From DLKC01 sp002478885 (lineage in GTDB: Bacteria > Bacteroidota > Bacteroidia > Chitinophagales > Chitinophagaceae), in NCBI GenBank assembly GCA_046329585.1, contig JAXLUI010000002.1, positions 124,001 through 188,000 on the forward strand: 64,000 nt of DNA, given 5' to 3'. The stretch's first letter is position 1. Every line of letters begins with the position of its first letter. Both the position numbers and the translations under genes were made by a program. Shown one piece after another: positions 25,422 through 34,036 of the stretch. The notes under the pieces are model-generated. The model saw nothing but the letters and a program-made list of their open reading frames with translations, was not told the origin of the DNA and searched no databases.

Positions 25422-26321
25422 CTAACGGTATTTTTTATCAAAGAAAAAAGAAGGTATAAATATTTTAAATAGTCCTCTCCAGTATAACCACCGGGTAACA
25501 TAACGGGTATTCCGAAACGCCACCTTCACAGCAGTCATTTTCTGAAAACGCGAGAAATTGTTCATGGCAGACAACTCAAGGGCTGCGATCGCTGCCGAAT
25601 AACCCGGCTTGTTTTTCCATTTGCCCAGCAGGTATTTTACAGAATCATAGGATTTTTTATCCAGTCCATTTGAATGGTTATGCCCGTGTCTGCGGTAATA
25701 GGCAAGGGGTTCCGGTAAAAAAGCCATTTCATAACGGTCAGTTATCCGTAACCACATATCCCAGTCTTCGATTACAGACTTCGGGTCAAATCCCCCCAAT
25801 TCTTCCATCACCGAAGCCCTGATCATCACACTGATAGCCAGTATATGGTTCCGCTGCAAAAGGCGATCAAAACCAACATCCTCTTTGCTAAGGAGCCTCG
25901 TCAAGACAGGATCAGGCCTGGCAGGATCATTTTCAAATACATAATATCCCCGGCTGCAACAGGCAGCAACAGTGGCTGGAGCTGCTTCCAGGAAAGCGAC
26001 CTGTGCGGCCAACCTTCCGCTTGCCCAGTAGTCATCTGCTCCCATAAAAGCAAGGTATTTGCCGGTCGCCTGTTTCAGCCCCTCGTTAAGCGCAGCGCTC
26101 ACGCCCTTGTTTTTTTGCCGGATTAGCCGGAACCCATATTCAGGCTGTAACATGTCCAGCATGGCTGCCGCCTCTTCGGTGCTCCCGTCATCTACAACGA
26201 TCAGCTCAACCGGGGCATGAGTCTGGTTCAGCACACTGCCAAAACAAGCGCGCAGGTAGGCTTCGTTATCATTGTTATAGTAAGGTATTACTACGGAAAC
26301 AAGGGGACTTTCGCGCTCCAT
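25422..26321 (-). CDS. GT2 family glycosyltransferase
   Basis: 299 residues: PLVSVVIPYYNNDNEAYLRACFGSV, VELIVVDDGSTEEAAAMLD, GVSAALNEGLKQATGKYLAFMGADDYWASGRLA with the GADDYW metal site, and VIEDWDMWLRITDRYEMAFLP. Canonical GT2 length. The C-terminal RWLYWRGLFKIFIPSFFF is hydrophobic and may bind the membrane. Faces the nonulosonate cassette upstream. Confidence 0.9.
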   Translation of the reverse strand: MERESPLVSVVIPYYNNDNEAYLRACFGSVLNQTHAPVELIVVDDGSTEEAAAMLDMLQPEYGFRLIRQKNKGVSAALNEGLKQATGKYLAFMGADDYWASGRLAAQVAFLEAAPATVAACCSRGYYVFENDPARPDPVLTRLLSKEDVGFDRLLQRNHILAISVMIRASVMEELGGFDPKSVIEDWDMWLRITDRYEMAFLPEPLAYYRRHGHNHSNGLDKKSYDSVKYLLGKWKNKPGYSAAIAALELSAMNNFSRFQKMTAVKVAFRNTRYVTRWLYWRGLFKIFIPSFFFDKKYR

Positions 26322-26369
26322 TAGCTGTTATTTTTTGCCGCTGACAGCGTGAGTTTTCGGGGCAGTGAC

Positions 26370-27242
26370 TTATTTGCCAAAAAAACCGGCGTACGCCGCC
26401 CGTATCTCAACAATCATCCGCGCCACGCGGCGGTTGGTCTTTACCTCCCTGTACATTTTTTTGAGGGAACTTTGTACTGCCTTTATATACCCTGCTGCGC
26501 CGGGCGAGTACAGGGGGTCGGCATTGCCGGTAATTGCTTCCCGGGCCGCCGTTTCAATTGCCATCCGCCTGGCCCTTCCATCTGCTCCCGGTTGTTTAAT
26601 ATAGGCATAATAAAGCGGCACATGGTACAACAGGCTCCAGCCCTGCTTCAACACATCCAGTGCCCATCGCTTGTCCTCGCTGGCAAAGAGTGTTTCATCA
26701 AAAGGCTGCTGTTCCCAGCTCTCCCGGCGGATAGCCGCGCAATGGTTAACGGTCAGCTGCTGCCAGTGCGTAATTGCGAAATCTTCCGGCGACTCGTACC
26801 GCAGGGACTGCACGCCTGTCATCATACCATTCTTCAGTTGCGAAACATCTGCGCAGTTCAGGAACCGCAGCCCCGCCACAGCAGCCCCGGCAAAATAAGC
26901 CGGGATACTTTGCAAAAAACCATCGCTCAGCAACAGCACATGAGCGCTGAGGATAAGTATAAATTCCCCGTTGCACTGACTTATCCCGTAATTGAGCGAA
27001 CCGCCAAAACTGAATGCGGCTCTTTCCAGCGTAAGCACCCTTGCGCCAAAACCTTCCGCAATCTTGACGGAGTCGTCGTCAGACATATTGTCTACCACCA
27101 CCACCTCGTAGGCAAAATCACAAGCCTGTCGCTGTATTGCCCCCAGTGTCAATGCCAGGTCTGCCGCTTCGTTAAGGTTTCGTATAAGTATAGATAACTT
27201 CAAATCCTTCAGTATAAACGGGACTGACGTCTGACGTTTCAC
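26370..27242 (-). CDS. GT2 family glycosyltransferase with repeat-encoded N-terminus
   Basis: 290 residues. LKLSILIRNLNEAADLALTL, YEVVVVDNMSDDDSVKIAEGFGARV and GEFILILSAHVLLLSDGF form the GT-A domain; the DxD is replaced by SAHV, as in some rhamnosyltransferase-like clades, and FASEDKRWALDVLKQGW supplies the later acidic motif. The first eight residues MKRQTSVP are encoded by the heptamer repeat tract that occupies the junction with neuC, so the native start may be the later LKDLKLSI region or the repeat may have been recruited. 24 bases separate it from the neuC stop. Confidence 0.85.
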   Translation of the reverse strand: MKRQTSVPFILKDLKLSILIRNLNEAADLALTLGAIQRQACDFAYEVVVVDNMSDDDSVKIAEGFGARVLTLERAAFSFGGSLNYGISQCNGEFILILSAHVLLLSDGFLQSIPAYFAGAAVAGLRFLNCADVSQLKNGMMTGVQSLRYESPEDFAITHWQQLTVNHCAAIRRESWEQQPFDETLFASEDKRWALDVLKQGWSLLYHVPLYYAYIKQPGADGRARRMAIETAAREAITGNADPLYSPGAAGYIKAVQSSLKKMYREVKTNRRVARMIVEIRAAYAGFFGK

Positions 27243-27292
27243 GTCTGACGTCTCTCATCCCCCATTCACGTCCCCCCATTTACGATCTCCCT
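27223..27292. repeat. Heptanucleotide repeat tract A (neuC / GT2 junction)
   Basis: Degenerate 7-base units such as ACGTCTG, ACGTTTC, ACGTCTG, ACGTCTC, then CCCATTC-like units. The tract covers the intergenic gap and intrudes into the N-terminal codons of the GT2 gene and the C-terminal codons of neuC. Same family as the large array at 38,791. Confidence 0.7.
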
Positions 27293-28408
27293 CACGGCAA
27301 ACAATTTCTGCCGGCTGATCTGCCAGAACGACTCGGTCTGCAGTACTTCCAGGAATAACCGGTCGCTGTTACCCGCTCCAAACAACTGTTTGGGGGGTAT
27401 ATCAGCCAGTTCCGCCTTCCGGATGGCAGCAAGCAGTTCCTCCGTATCACAGGCACAGTGAATAATATCTTCATCGTTGCTGCGCATGTACTGCCGGCTG
27501 CCGGTATTGATGGTTGGTACGCCGTAATACGGGGCCTCCCGGATCCCGGCGCTCGAATTGCCGATAATGAAATCCGCATGTCGGAGCAGGGTGAGGAACG
27601 CTTCAAAACGAACCGAAGGAAATATCCTGCACCAGCCGGCATCCCGGTACTGTTGCATCCGTTCAAGAATGATCGAAGAACCCGGGTCATTATTGGGATA
27701 GACCATAACATAATTCAAACCCGAGATTTCCAGTGCGTCAAAATAGCTGGCAGTGTCTGCGGCAAGTTGGCCGGGCTCTGTGGTCACCGGGTGAAACAGG
27801 GAAACCGCGTAACGCTCAAAGGGTATCGCGTAATGCGCCTTCACGGCAGTCAGTTCAGGTAAATGCTGGCTCAATACCACATCCATATCCGGGGAGCCGA
27901 TCACAAAAACACTCTGTTCCAGCTCACCCATCTGCAACAGCCGCTGTGCCGCGCTTTCGTTGGCAACAAAATGGCTATGGCTGAGTTTGCTGATCGCGTG
28001 CCGGAGCAGTTCATCAATGGTACCCGAAAGCTCCCCACCCTCAATATGCGCCACGAGAATATTATTCAGCGCCCCGACGGTGGCACAGGCCAATGCTTCT
28101 ATCCTGTCCCCATGTACCACAATGCAATCCGGTTTAACCACCCTCGTATATTGGGCAAAGCCCTCCGTGGTTTTTGCCAGCGTCATATCCATGGCCGTCT
28201 CGGCGGTATGGTTGGGGTAACGGAAAACATGGGCATACCCATGCTGCTCTATCTCATTGACGGTGTATCCGTACCGTTCGTCAAGGTGCATACCGGTGAC
28301 AAAAAGATGGGTTTCAAATGCTTCATAGCGGTTGAGCATGTTTATCAGCGATTTCAGTTTCCCGAAATCGGCCCTCGTACCTGTTACAAAAACGATCTTT
28401 TTTTTCAT
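27266..28408 (-). CDS. neuC: UDP-N-acetylglucosamine 2-epimerase, hydrolysing (NeuC/LegG type)
   Basis: 380 residues. MKKKIVFVTGTRADFGKLKSLI, VVHGDRIEALACATVGALNN, VAHIEGGELSGTIDELLRHAISKLSHSHFVANE and GNSSAGIREAPYYGVPTINTGSRQ are the hallmarks of the hydrolysing epimerase branch that releases ManNAc (or its 2,4-diacetamido analogue) from the UDP-sugar. This is the first committed step of nonulosonic acid synthesis. It overlaps neuB by four bases (28,405-28,408). The C-terminal VNGGT is encoded within a heptamer repeat tract. Sialic versus legionaminic substrate is undecided; the ptm-like neighbours favour the latter. Confidence 0.93.
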   Translation of the reverse strand: MKKKIVFVTGTRADFGKLKSLINMLNRYEAFETHLFVTGMHLDERYGYTVNEIEQHGYAHVFRYPNHTAETAMDMTLAKTTEGFAQYTRVVKPDCIVVHGDRIEALACATVGALNNILVAHIEGGELSGTIDELLRHAISKLSHSHFVANESAAQRLLQMGELEQSVFVIGSPDMDVVLSQHLPELTAVKAHYAIPFERYAVSLFHPVTTEPGQLAADTASYFDALEISGLNYVMVYPNNDPGSSIILERMQQYRDAGWCRIFPSVRFEAFLTLLRHADFIIGNSSAGIREAPYYGVPTINTGSRQYMRSNDEDIIHCACDTEELLAAIRKAELADIPPKQLFGAGNSDRLFLEVLQTESFWQISRQKLFAVREIVNGGT

Positions 28409-29451
28409 CTGCCGATCATGGCTGCGGTTACCTGTTCATCTGCAGCGATATCTCTCGCTGCTATTTTACCAAGTACATCCTTGTACTGTTCTGCGGGGAT
28501 ACCGTTGGTACCCGGTCTTTTGACCCATATATTGTCTTCTGTAAACAATTCCCCTTTGTTCACGGCCTTCGTGGTACATACCGTGGCAAAGGCGAAATCA
28601 ATGGTAACCTGTTCTTCCGCCGCCGGGCCCTTATGCCCGCCCCGCTGTTTCGCCAGTATCCTTGCACCTGCGATCAGTTCCCTGCAGGCCTGTGTATCCA
28701 TACTGCAGGCAATATCCGGCCCCGGCCGGCTCATACGGTCAGTAAAATGCCGTTCCAGTATGGATGCTCCCAACGCTACGGCGCCAAAACAGGCGTGGTT
28801 GCTCAACGTATGGTCGCTTAAGCCTGTCACAGCATCGGGGAATTGCTGCTGTAGTTCAACCATGGCATGTAACCGCACGAGGTGATCGGGGGTCGGGTAG
28901 AGATTGGTCGTATGCAATAAGGCAAAGGGGACCTGCTTTTTCCGCAGTATCGCCACCGCCTTGCCAACACTGGCAAGGGTATTCATACCCGTGCTCAGGA
29001 TGACCGGTTTGCCAAACGAAGCAATATGTTCGATCAACGGGTAGTTATTACATTCCCCGCTGCCGATCTTATAGGCAGGAACCGCCCATTTATGAAGGCG
29101 GTTGGCGGCAGCCCGGCTGAACGGGGTGGAGATAAAGATCAATCCCCTGCTTTCCGCATATTCCTTCATTGCCAGCTCCTCTGCCTCCGAAAGTGCGCAG
29201 CGCCGCATAATCTCGTAGATACTCACATCCGCATTGCCCGGCACAACCTTTTTGGCCGCGGCGCTCATTTCATCCTCCACAATGTGCGTCTGGTGTTTCA
29301 CCATCTCCGCACCTGCTTCCACGGCAGCATCGATCATTTCCATCGCCGTTTGCAGCGAACCCTCATGGTTGATCCCGATTTCCGCGATCACCAGCGGCTC
29401 ATAATCATACCCGATCTTACGCCCTGCTATCTCTATATATGGATGCTTCAT
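28405..29451 (-). CDS. neuB: Nonulosonic acid synthase (NeuB/LegI type)
   Basis: 348 residues. The N-terminal TIM barrel shows VIAEIGINHEGSLQTAMEMIDAAVEAGAEMVKHQTHIVEDEM, FISTPFSRAAANRLHKWAVPAYKIGSGECNN, ILSTGMNT, HTTNLYPTP and GLSDHTLSNHACFGAVALGASILERHFT; the C-terminal ~60 residues (AVNKGELFTEDNIWVKRPGTNGI) are the SAF/antifreeze-like domain. Condenses a ManNAc-type sugar with phosphoenolpyruvate. The ATG overlaps nothing upstream, and a repeat-rich 72-base gap separates it from the GT17 gene. Confidence 0.94.
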   Translation of the reverse strand: MKHPYIEIAGRKIGYDYEPLVIAEIGINHEGSLQTAMEMIDAAVEAGAEMVKHQTHIVEDEMSAAAKKVVPGNADVSIYEIMRRCALSEAEELAMKEYAESRGLIFISTPFSRAAANRLHKWAVPAYKIGSGECNNYPLIEHIASFGKPVILSTGMNTLASVGKAVAILRKKQVPFALLHTTNLYPTPDHLVRLHAMVELQQQFPDAVTGLSDHTLSNHACFGAVALGASILERHFTDRMSRPGPDIACSMDTQACRELIAGARILAKQRGGHKGPAAEEQVTIDFAFATVCTTKAVNKGELFTEDNIWVKRPGTNGIPAEQYKDVLGKIAARDIAADEQVTAAMIGR

Positions 29452-29486
29452 AGCTTATTTGCAATTTTGAAAATTATATACCTGCC

Positions 29487-29535
29487 ACTTTCCTTTTCAC
29501 CGATCACGCTTCACCATTGACATTCACGATTCCTC
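29487..29535. repeat. Heptanucleotide repeat tract B (neuB / GT17 junction)
   Basis: Units like TTTTCAC, CGATCAC, GCTTCAC, CATTGAC and ATTCACG fill the gap upstream of neuB and reach the stop codon of the GT17 gene. Same degenerate period-7 family as the other tracts between 26 and 39 kb. Confidence 0.6.
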
Positions 29536-30528
29536 CCCTCCCAGCAGCTTCCCAACCTTGTACTTCAGCCCCTTCATTTTCTTTTGATAAAACCGCTGCC
29601 ACCTGCCTTTATACTCCCTGATATAATACATGGCGCTGAACAGCTCCGGGTAATCCGCACGCCTGTTGCGTTTATAATCCGGGTCAACAGAATTGGTTTT
29701 AAAATAAGCAAGATTGTTCCTGACCGCCGCTGGGGAGTTCCGGGGCGTCAGCGGCACCGTTTCAAAAAAGAAATATTTATTGTTCTCCGTTTTCCATGTC
29801 GCATTTTCGCTGGGTGTACGCTGGTTGCAGCGCAATGCTTTCCGGAGGTCATTGGGTGTATACCCGGTATGGGTGCTGGTATAAAACTTCCGGATAATAA
29901 AATCCGCGGAATAACAGCTTGAATATTCAAATGCAATGGTGTTTTTCCAGCCTTTATACATTACCCGCCTGTTTTCGGCACGAACGTCATGAAGTTGTTT
30001 ACCGGTATCGGCCAGGTATTTTTTACTGCACATGGCATTCCCGATGAGGTAATGATAGGCATTGTCGAAATCATACCAGAACCGCCTGGTGGGAAATACT
30101 ACCAGGCCGTTTGGAGATTGTTGCATTTTTTCCAGTAGTTCCGACCGCCTGCCGGGGTCACTGAAATCAATCATTTCATCTACATCGGAGATCATTACCC
30201 AATCATCGGCACCATAATGCTGCATAAAATAATCATAGGCAAGGTCCCTTTGCCAGTACTCCACTTTAAAACTCAGGTGGTCCATAAACTGGTGCTTCGG
30301 GATCAACTCTGTTTTTTCTTCTTTTGAAATAATACTGATCTTATGCCGGAAACGGTTGAACCGCGGGTCAGCATCAAGCAATGCTTTTGCATGCAGACCG
30401 GTATATGCCCCCTGGAAACTGTAGGCATTCTCCAGCAGCAGCCACTCATCAACGCCTGCATCCTCCAGTTCAAGTTTCAGCAAAAGCAGTTCCTTCTCAT
30501 ACGTCTCACTAAATAAAAAAGAATCCAA
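29524..30528 (-). CDS. GT17-like glycosyltransferase, start codon region disturbed
   Basis: 334 residues resembling the Glyco_transf_17 family (beta-1,4-GlcNAc transferase relatives): DSFLFSETYEKELLLLKLELEDAGVDEWLLLENAYSFQG, then DLAYDYFMQHYGADDWVMISDVDEMIDFSDP with the SDVDE acidic motif, VVFPTRRFWYDFDNAYHYL and STHTGYTPNDLRKALR. The frame opens with TTG at 30,528. Just upstream is ATGAAAAATATTG; with one A fewer it would read ATG AAA ATA TTG GAT and give the family N-terminus MKILDSFLF, so a one-base homopolymer length difference or error is suspected near 30,533-30,537. Confidence 0.82.
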   Translation of the reverse strand: MDSFLFSETYEKELLLLKLELEDAGVDEWLLLENAYSFQGAYTGLHAKALLDADPRFNRFRHKISIISKEEKTELIPKHQFMDHLSFKVEYWQRDLAYDYFMQHYGADDWVMISDVDEMIDFSDPGRRSELLEKMQQSPNGLVVFPTRRFWYDFDNAYHYLIGNAMCSKKYLADTGKQLHDVRAENRRVMYKGWKNTIAFEYSSCYSADFIIRKFYTSTHTGYTPNDLRKALRCNQRTPSENATWKTENNKYFFFETVPLTPRNSPAAVRNNLAYFKTNSVDPDYKRNRRADYPELFSAMYYIREYKGRWQRFYQKKMKGLKYKVGKLLGGEES

Positions 30529-30565
30529 TATTTTTCATAGATCACAATAACCTTTTAATTATTGA

Positions 30566-30622
30566 TCATCCCCGTCGACGTCTCACGTCAGACGCTTCCC
30601 CATTCACATTGCCCCCCTCTCC
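30566..30622. repeat. Heptanucleotide repeat tract C (3' end of SDR)
   Basis: Period-7 units (ACGTCTC, ACGTCAG, ACGCTTC, CCCATTC, ACATTGC) occupy the end of the broken SDR; the last dozen residues of its final frame are encoded by the repeat after the family-typical end LVVDGGWTVW. Confidence 0.6.
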
Positions 30623-31401
30623 CCACACCGTCCATCCCCCATCCACCACCAGGTTATGCCCCACCACATGGCTGCTGGCATCAGCAGCAAGATAAACGCT
30701 CTCGCGCAGTTCCGATTTCATCTATCCTTCCGATCAGGGTTCCAGTTGCTGAAACCTTTCGAGGAAGGGGTCTGTATGTTACCATTGTAAATGCCACCCG
30801 GCAATGGATTAACCGGATCCTTTTGGCGCCCACAACGTGGCGAGCCATTTCGTCAGGCCCATCACCCATGCTTGCTCACGCTATATGCTACCGGCTGATT
30901 AACCCCGGTGCCAGCGTAAATGGTAAATGGTGGGGCTGACCACCCCGTAAAGCGATGCCATATTGATGATGCTGCCCTTTCCCTGCGCCAGCATCTGTTT
31001 GCCAGATCACCGGCACCGAGGAAACTGCCGGTAAGGTTAAGCATAATGGCGTTCCAGTCTTCCAGCGGAAAATCTTCGAAACCTGCAGCATAATTGCTGC
31101 TGCGGCTGATTGAGGGCGCCCGCATTGTTGATCAATATATCCACTTTCCCAAACTGCTGCACAACTGCCGCACAGAGTTGCTGCCAGCCCTGGGCACTTG
31201 TCACATCACAGTGATAAGCATGCACCGCTCTGCCGTCCCCGGCAAGCTGGTTTTAGCTTCGGCATTGGAGCTGATATCCAGCACTACGAATGGCGCCGAA
31301 TGCACTCCAGCGCTTTGGCGTGTTCTGCTGCCAGCAAACCGGCCACCGGTTACAATGGCCACTCTCCCGGTAAGGTCAAAAAGCTGGTTGTCCATGTTCA
31401 T
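30566..31401 (-). pseudogene. Short-chain dehydrogenase (PtmA-like), broken by about ten indels
   Basis: An SDR gene can be followed through all three frames. Pieces in order: FDLTGRVAIVTGG then (shifted) AGLLAAEHAKALECIRRHS; VVLDISSNAEAK; HCDVTSAQGWQQLCAAVVQQ and GKVDILINNAGA; AAGFEDFPLEDWNAIMLNL; KQMLAQGKGSIINMASLYG; AYSVSKHG; VMGLTKWLATLWAPKG; ELRESVYLAADASSHVVG then LVVDGGWTVW. All catalytic motifs (TGG, NNAG, the Ser of NMASLYG, YSVSK) survive, and several breaks fall in short G, C or A runs. ATG at 31,401 overlaps the neuA TGA by four bases. The context matches PtmA of legionaminic-acid clusters. Either a very young pseudogene or a locally error-rich assembly. Confidence 0.85.
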
Positions 31402-32100
31402 ATTGCATTAAAAAATTCTACCAGTTGAAAATCAAATGCAGTATCGATATCCACGCATGCAAAGAACGGGGGATAACATATAGCATGCATTCTGGCTTTG
31501 CTCCAGTAATGGTCATAGGCATACAGTGCCGCTCTTTTAATAACATAAGCTGCCGGGCACAGGCTATAAACCGCCGGTGCATCCTGCCGTCTCACGACAG
31601 CCAGCTGCGGTTGCTTTTCACAATGCTGGCAAAACCGTTACCGCCAATTTCCATCATGTTAAAATAGGGGTTCCGCTCCGGCTCATACGCAGTAATGATT
31701 ACGTCCGCTGCCGGGTTTGCAAGCGGGCAGTTTGGATTGCCCCCGTCAATATCCGCGGTGGCCTTCAAGGCGAACAGTTACATCCATGTCAACAAGATAA
31801 TCCACAATAACCCCTTTCAACTCTTCATATTGTTCACTGCGCATGGATAAAAGGCCATTTGGATGCGGTATCTGTCGCCAGTGCTTCCGGCCGGTCAATC
31901 ACCATATTGATGCCATTTGATCGGGCAACCTGGCCAATTTCCTCACTGTCTGTAGATACTATCACATCATTTAATAACGAAGAGGCGAGGGCTGTTGCCG
32001 TTGTGTAGGCAAGCAAAGGTTTGCCTGACAGCGGTTTGATATTTTTACCCGCAATGCCTTTTGATCCTCCCCGGCAGCAGATAGTGCCCAGTATAAACAT
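31398..32100 (-). pseudogene. neuA: CMP-nonulosonate cytidylyltransferase (NeuA/LegF type), broken by indels
   Basis: The first 88 residues are intact: MFILGTICCRGGSKGIAGKN is the nucleotide-binding loop, then PLLAYTTATAL, VIVSTDSEEI and PEALATDTASKWPFIHA. The rest lies in other frames: EQYEELKGVIVDYLVDMDVT, ATADIDGGNPNCPLANPAAD followed by VIITAYEPERNPYFNMMEIG, FASIVKSNRSWLS, then RRQDAPAVYSLCPAAYVIK through FFACVDIDTAFDFQLVEFFNAI with the conserved VDIDT. At least four frameshifts but no obvious motif loss. The enzyme would activate the NeuB product with CTP. Starts one base after the oxidoreductase stop; its TGA overlaps the SDR ATG. Confidence 0.87.
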
Positions 32101-32101
32101 A

Positions 32102-33115
32102 TTATTGGAATAGGTTTTCGGTTAGTGTTACCTGGCTGTTTTCGGCAACAGACTTTTTTGCGGCAAGCACCACCCGCAGGCTTTTAAGCCCGGTTTCCAG
32201 GTGCACAAGCCTGCTGTCTGTTGGGTTTTCAAGGAATGCCCTTTCAATCGCCAGGAAGCGGTCGTTGCGGTCGGCATTTTGATAGCTAAATAGGTTGGGC
32301 TGCATACCATGGGTGGTATGGCTGACAGAGCGTTCGGCAAGGTTCCATACAATGGTTCCCCCTGTGCCCGTAAAAGTAGCAAAACGGGTAAGTGATGGTT
32401 GCAGGTAATCCAGGTGCAGCGTTGCGCTTACCCTATCATCAAAATCCAACAGCAGGTCAGCGCTCTCTTCTGTTTCGATCCCAAGGCTGCCTGAATTTGT
32501 GGTTTTGCAATACACAGACCGGGCATTGCCGGCAAACTGCAAAAGGTAATCAATTTCGTGAATCAGGTCGAGTAAAACGCCACCACCCGTTTCCGTTTTT
32601 GCACTCATGCCCGTCCTGTGATCCTCGTAGGGCCGCCACTGCGGCAGGTATTGGCCGGCAAAAGCCTGTACCGACAATAGCCTGCCAATCCCGTTGCAGG
32701 ATAAAAGGGTGTTTACCTGCGCAAAACCCGGTTCAAAATGAAGGTCGTAACCAACACAGATTTGCGGCCCATACCTGGCAGCCAGCGCCCGGATGGTTGG
32801 AACAGGCTCCCACTGATCGAACAACGGTTTTTCCACGTAAATGCGGGGCACCTGTTCTTGCAGCAGGAAAATAAGCGCTTTGGCATGAAAGGCTGTTGGC
32901 GAGCAGATAAAGGCCGCGTCAAACGATGCCGCGGAAAATGCTCGTTCAAGACTGGCATAAACAGCCACGGGCTCAACAGCCGGTGCCGGCGCAGTTTCGG
33001 TTCCGGCCAACGGCTTCCGCTTGCTGCTCACGGCGCTTACCCGGTGGCCCATCCCTGCCAGGTTCGCCAGGTGCCTTCTCCCGATCGACCCCAACCCTAT
33101 GACCAGAATATTCAA
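32102..33115 (-). CDS. Gfo/Idh/MocA family NAD-dependent oxidoreductase
   Basis: About 337 residues from TTG 33,115 (LNILVIGLGSIGRRHLANLAGMGHRV, a Rossmann GxGxxG). The frame remains open to a TTG at 33,160, but that adds a non-family segment; no ATG lies close. Later motifs are AAFICSPTAFHAKALIFLL, the EKP of IYVEKPLFDQW, and TGGGVLLDLIHEIDYLLQFAG. PtmF-type Gfo/Idh proteins accompany CMP-legionaminate genes in Campylobacter, which matches its place one base before neuA. The substrate is not determinable from sequence. Confidence 0.85.
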   Translation of the reverse strand: MNILVIGLGSIGRRHLANLAGMGHRVSAVSSKRKPLAGTETAPAPAVEPVAVYASLERAFSAASFDAAFICSPTAFHAKALIFLLQEQVPRIYVEKPLFDQWEPVPTIRALAARYGPQICVGYDLHFEPGFAQVNTLLSCNGIGRLLSVQAFAGQYLPQWRPYEDHRTGMSAKTETGGGVLLDLIHEIDYLLQFAGNARSVYCKTTNSGSLGIETEESADLLLDFDDRVSATLHLDYLQPSLTRFATFTGTGGTIVWNLAERSVSHTTHGMQPNLFSYQNADRNDRFLAIERAFLENPTDSRLVHLETGLKSLRVVLAAKKSVAENSQVTLTENLFQ

Positions 33116-33175
33116 AACAGTTTTATTTAAAAACCAACTGATGCATTGCGCCGGTAACAATCATTCCCCACCCGC

Positions 33176-33262
33176 CTCACATTTTACATTTTGCCACCTA
33201 CGATCCTCTCTCCCGTCTCACCTCTCCCGTCTCCCGTCTCACAATTTCGATTCACCAATAAT
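33176..33262. repeat. Heptanucleotide repeat tract D
   Basis: Units of the form CCCGTCT, CACCTCT, CCCGTCT run into the left end of the first 376-bp direct-repeat copy. Lies upstream of the oxidoreductase start. Confidence 0.6.
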
Positions 33263-33614
33263 TTTATTGCCTGCTATCTTAACCAAAATATCCAAAAGAC
33301 CCTAATGTGTGGCGTTGGCAAGCGAAAACGCGCGGATCCCTGCCTGCTTGACGCAGTCAGGCAGGGATCGGGTTTCGCTTGAATCCGCTTCGCGGATCAC
33401 GAACACCTTTAAAAGAAATATCAGCGTCGTTCGTAATTTTCTTTCTTGCCCGACTGCCCTTGACAGGCGGGGGTTACTTTCTTTGTTTCAAGACAAAGAA
33501 AGTGACAAACCAAATCTTTGAACGACCATTCAAAAACACACGCACCCACGATATCAATAATGACAAAAAATAACCCTCTATTAACCATTCACCATAGACC
33601 ATCCCGTCTCACGT
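33239..33614. repeat. Direct repeat copy 1 with palindromic core
   Basis: 376-base unit nearly identical to 33,663-34,036. Core structure: CAAGCGAAA (33,319) pairs with TTTCGCTTG (33,373), enclosing a perfect 12-base inverted repeat GATCCCTGCCTG / CAGGCAGGGATC (33,335-33,346 and 33,358-33,369). Further right are TCCGC TTC GCGGA and a 10-base hairpin CTTTCTTTGT / ACAAAGAAAG (33,477-33,502). Short ORFs in it are not coding-like. Probably an interspersed palindromic element of this lineage flanked by heptamer tracts; no transposase. Confidence 0.85.
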
Positions 33615-33672
33615 CTCCCGTTTCACGTTTCACGATTCACCATTCACGATCTCTCCCCCGTTTCACAATTTC
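33586..33672. repeat. Heptanucleotide repeat tract E between the direct-repeat copies
   Basis: Units such as CCGTCTC, ACGTCTC, CCGTTTC, ACGTTTC, ACGATTC, ACCATTC link the two 375-base copies, with the same sequence type at both outer borders. Confidence 0.65.
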
Positions 33673-34036
33673 GATTCACCAATAATTTTATTGCCTGCTA
33701 TCTTAACCAAAATATCCAAAAGACCCTAATGTGTGGCGTTGGCAAGCGAAAACGCGCGGAGCCCTGCCTGCGTGACGCAGTCAGGCAGGGATCGGGTTTC
33801 GCTTGAATCCGCTTCGCGGATCACGAACACCTTTAAAAGAAATATCAGCGTCGTTCGTAATTTTCTTTCTTGCCCGACTGCCCTTGACAGGCGGAGGTTA
33901 CTTCTTTGTTTCAAGACAAAGAAAGTGACAAACCAAATCTTTGAACGACCATTCAAAAACACATGCACCCACGATATTAATAATGACAAAAAATAACCGG
34001 CTATTAACCATTCACTATCGACCATCCCATCTCACG
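33663..34036. repeat. Direct repeat copy 2 with palindromic core
   Basis: 374 bases, matching copy 1 at an offset of 424 (423 near the end after a one-base deletion in the CTTTCTTTGT arm near 33,901). Scattered substitutions, one inside the 12-base palindrome (GAGCCC for GATCCC) and one in the loop. The offset and the heptamer tracts at both junctions point to duplication by unequal exchange. Confidence 0.85.

Noticed and set aside
30566..32100. Several separate small hypothetical genes
   Set aside because: All pieces join into one SDR and one NeuA when frames are allowed to change.
33309..33996. Paired plus-strand ORFs in the two direct repeats as duplicated small genes
   Set aside because: They cross the palindromes, change length through a one-base deletion in copy 2, and lack coding character.
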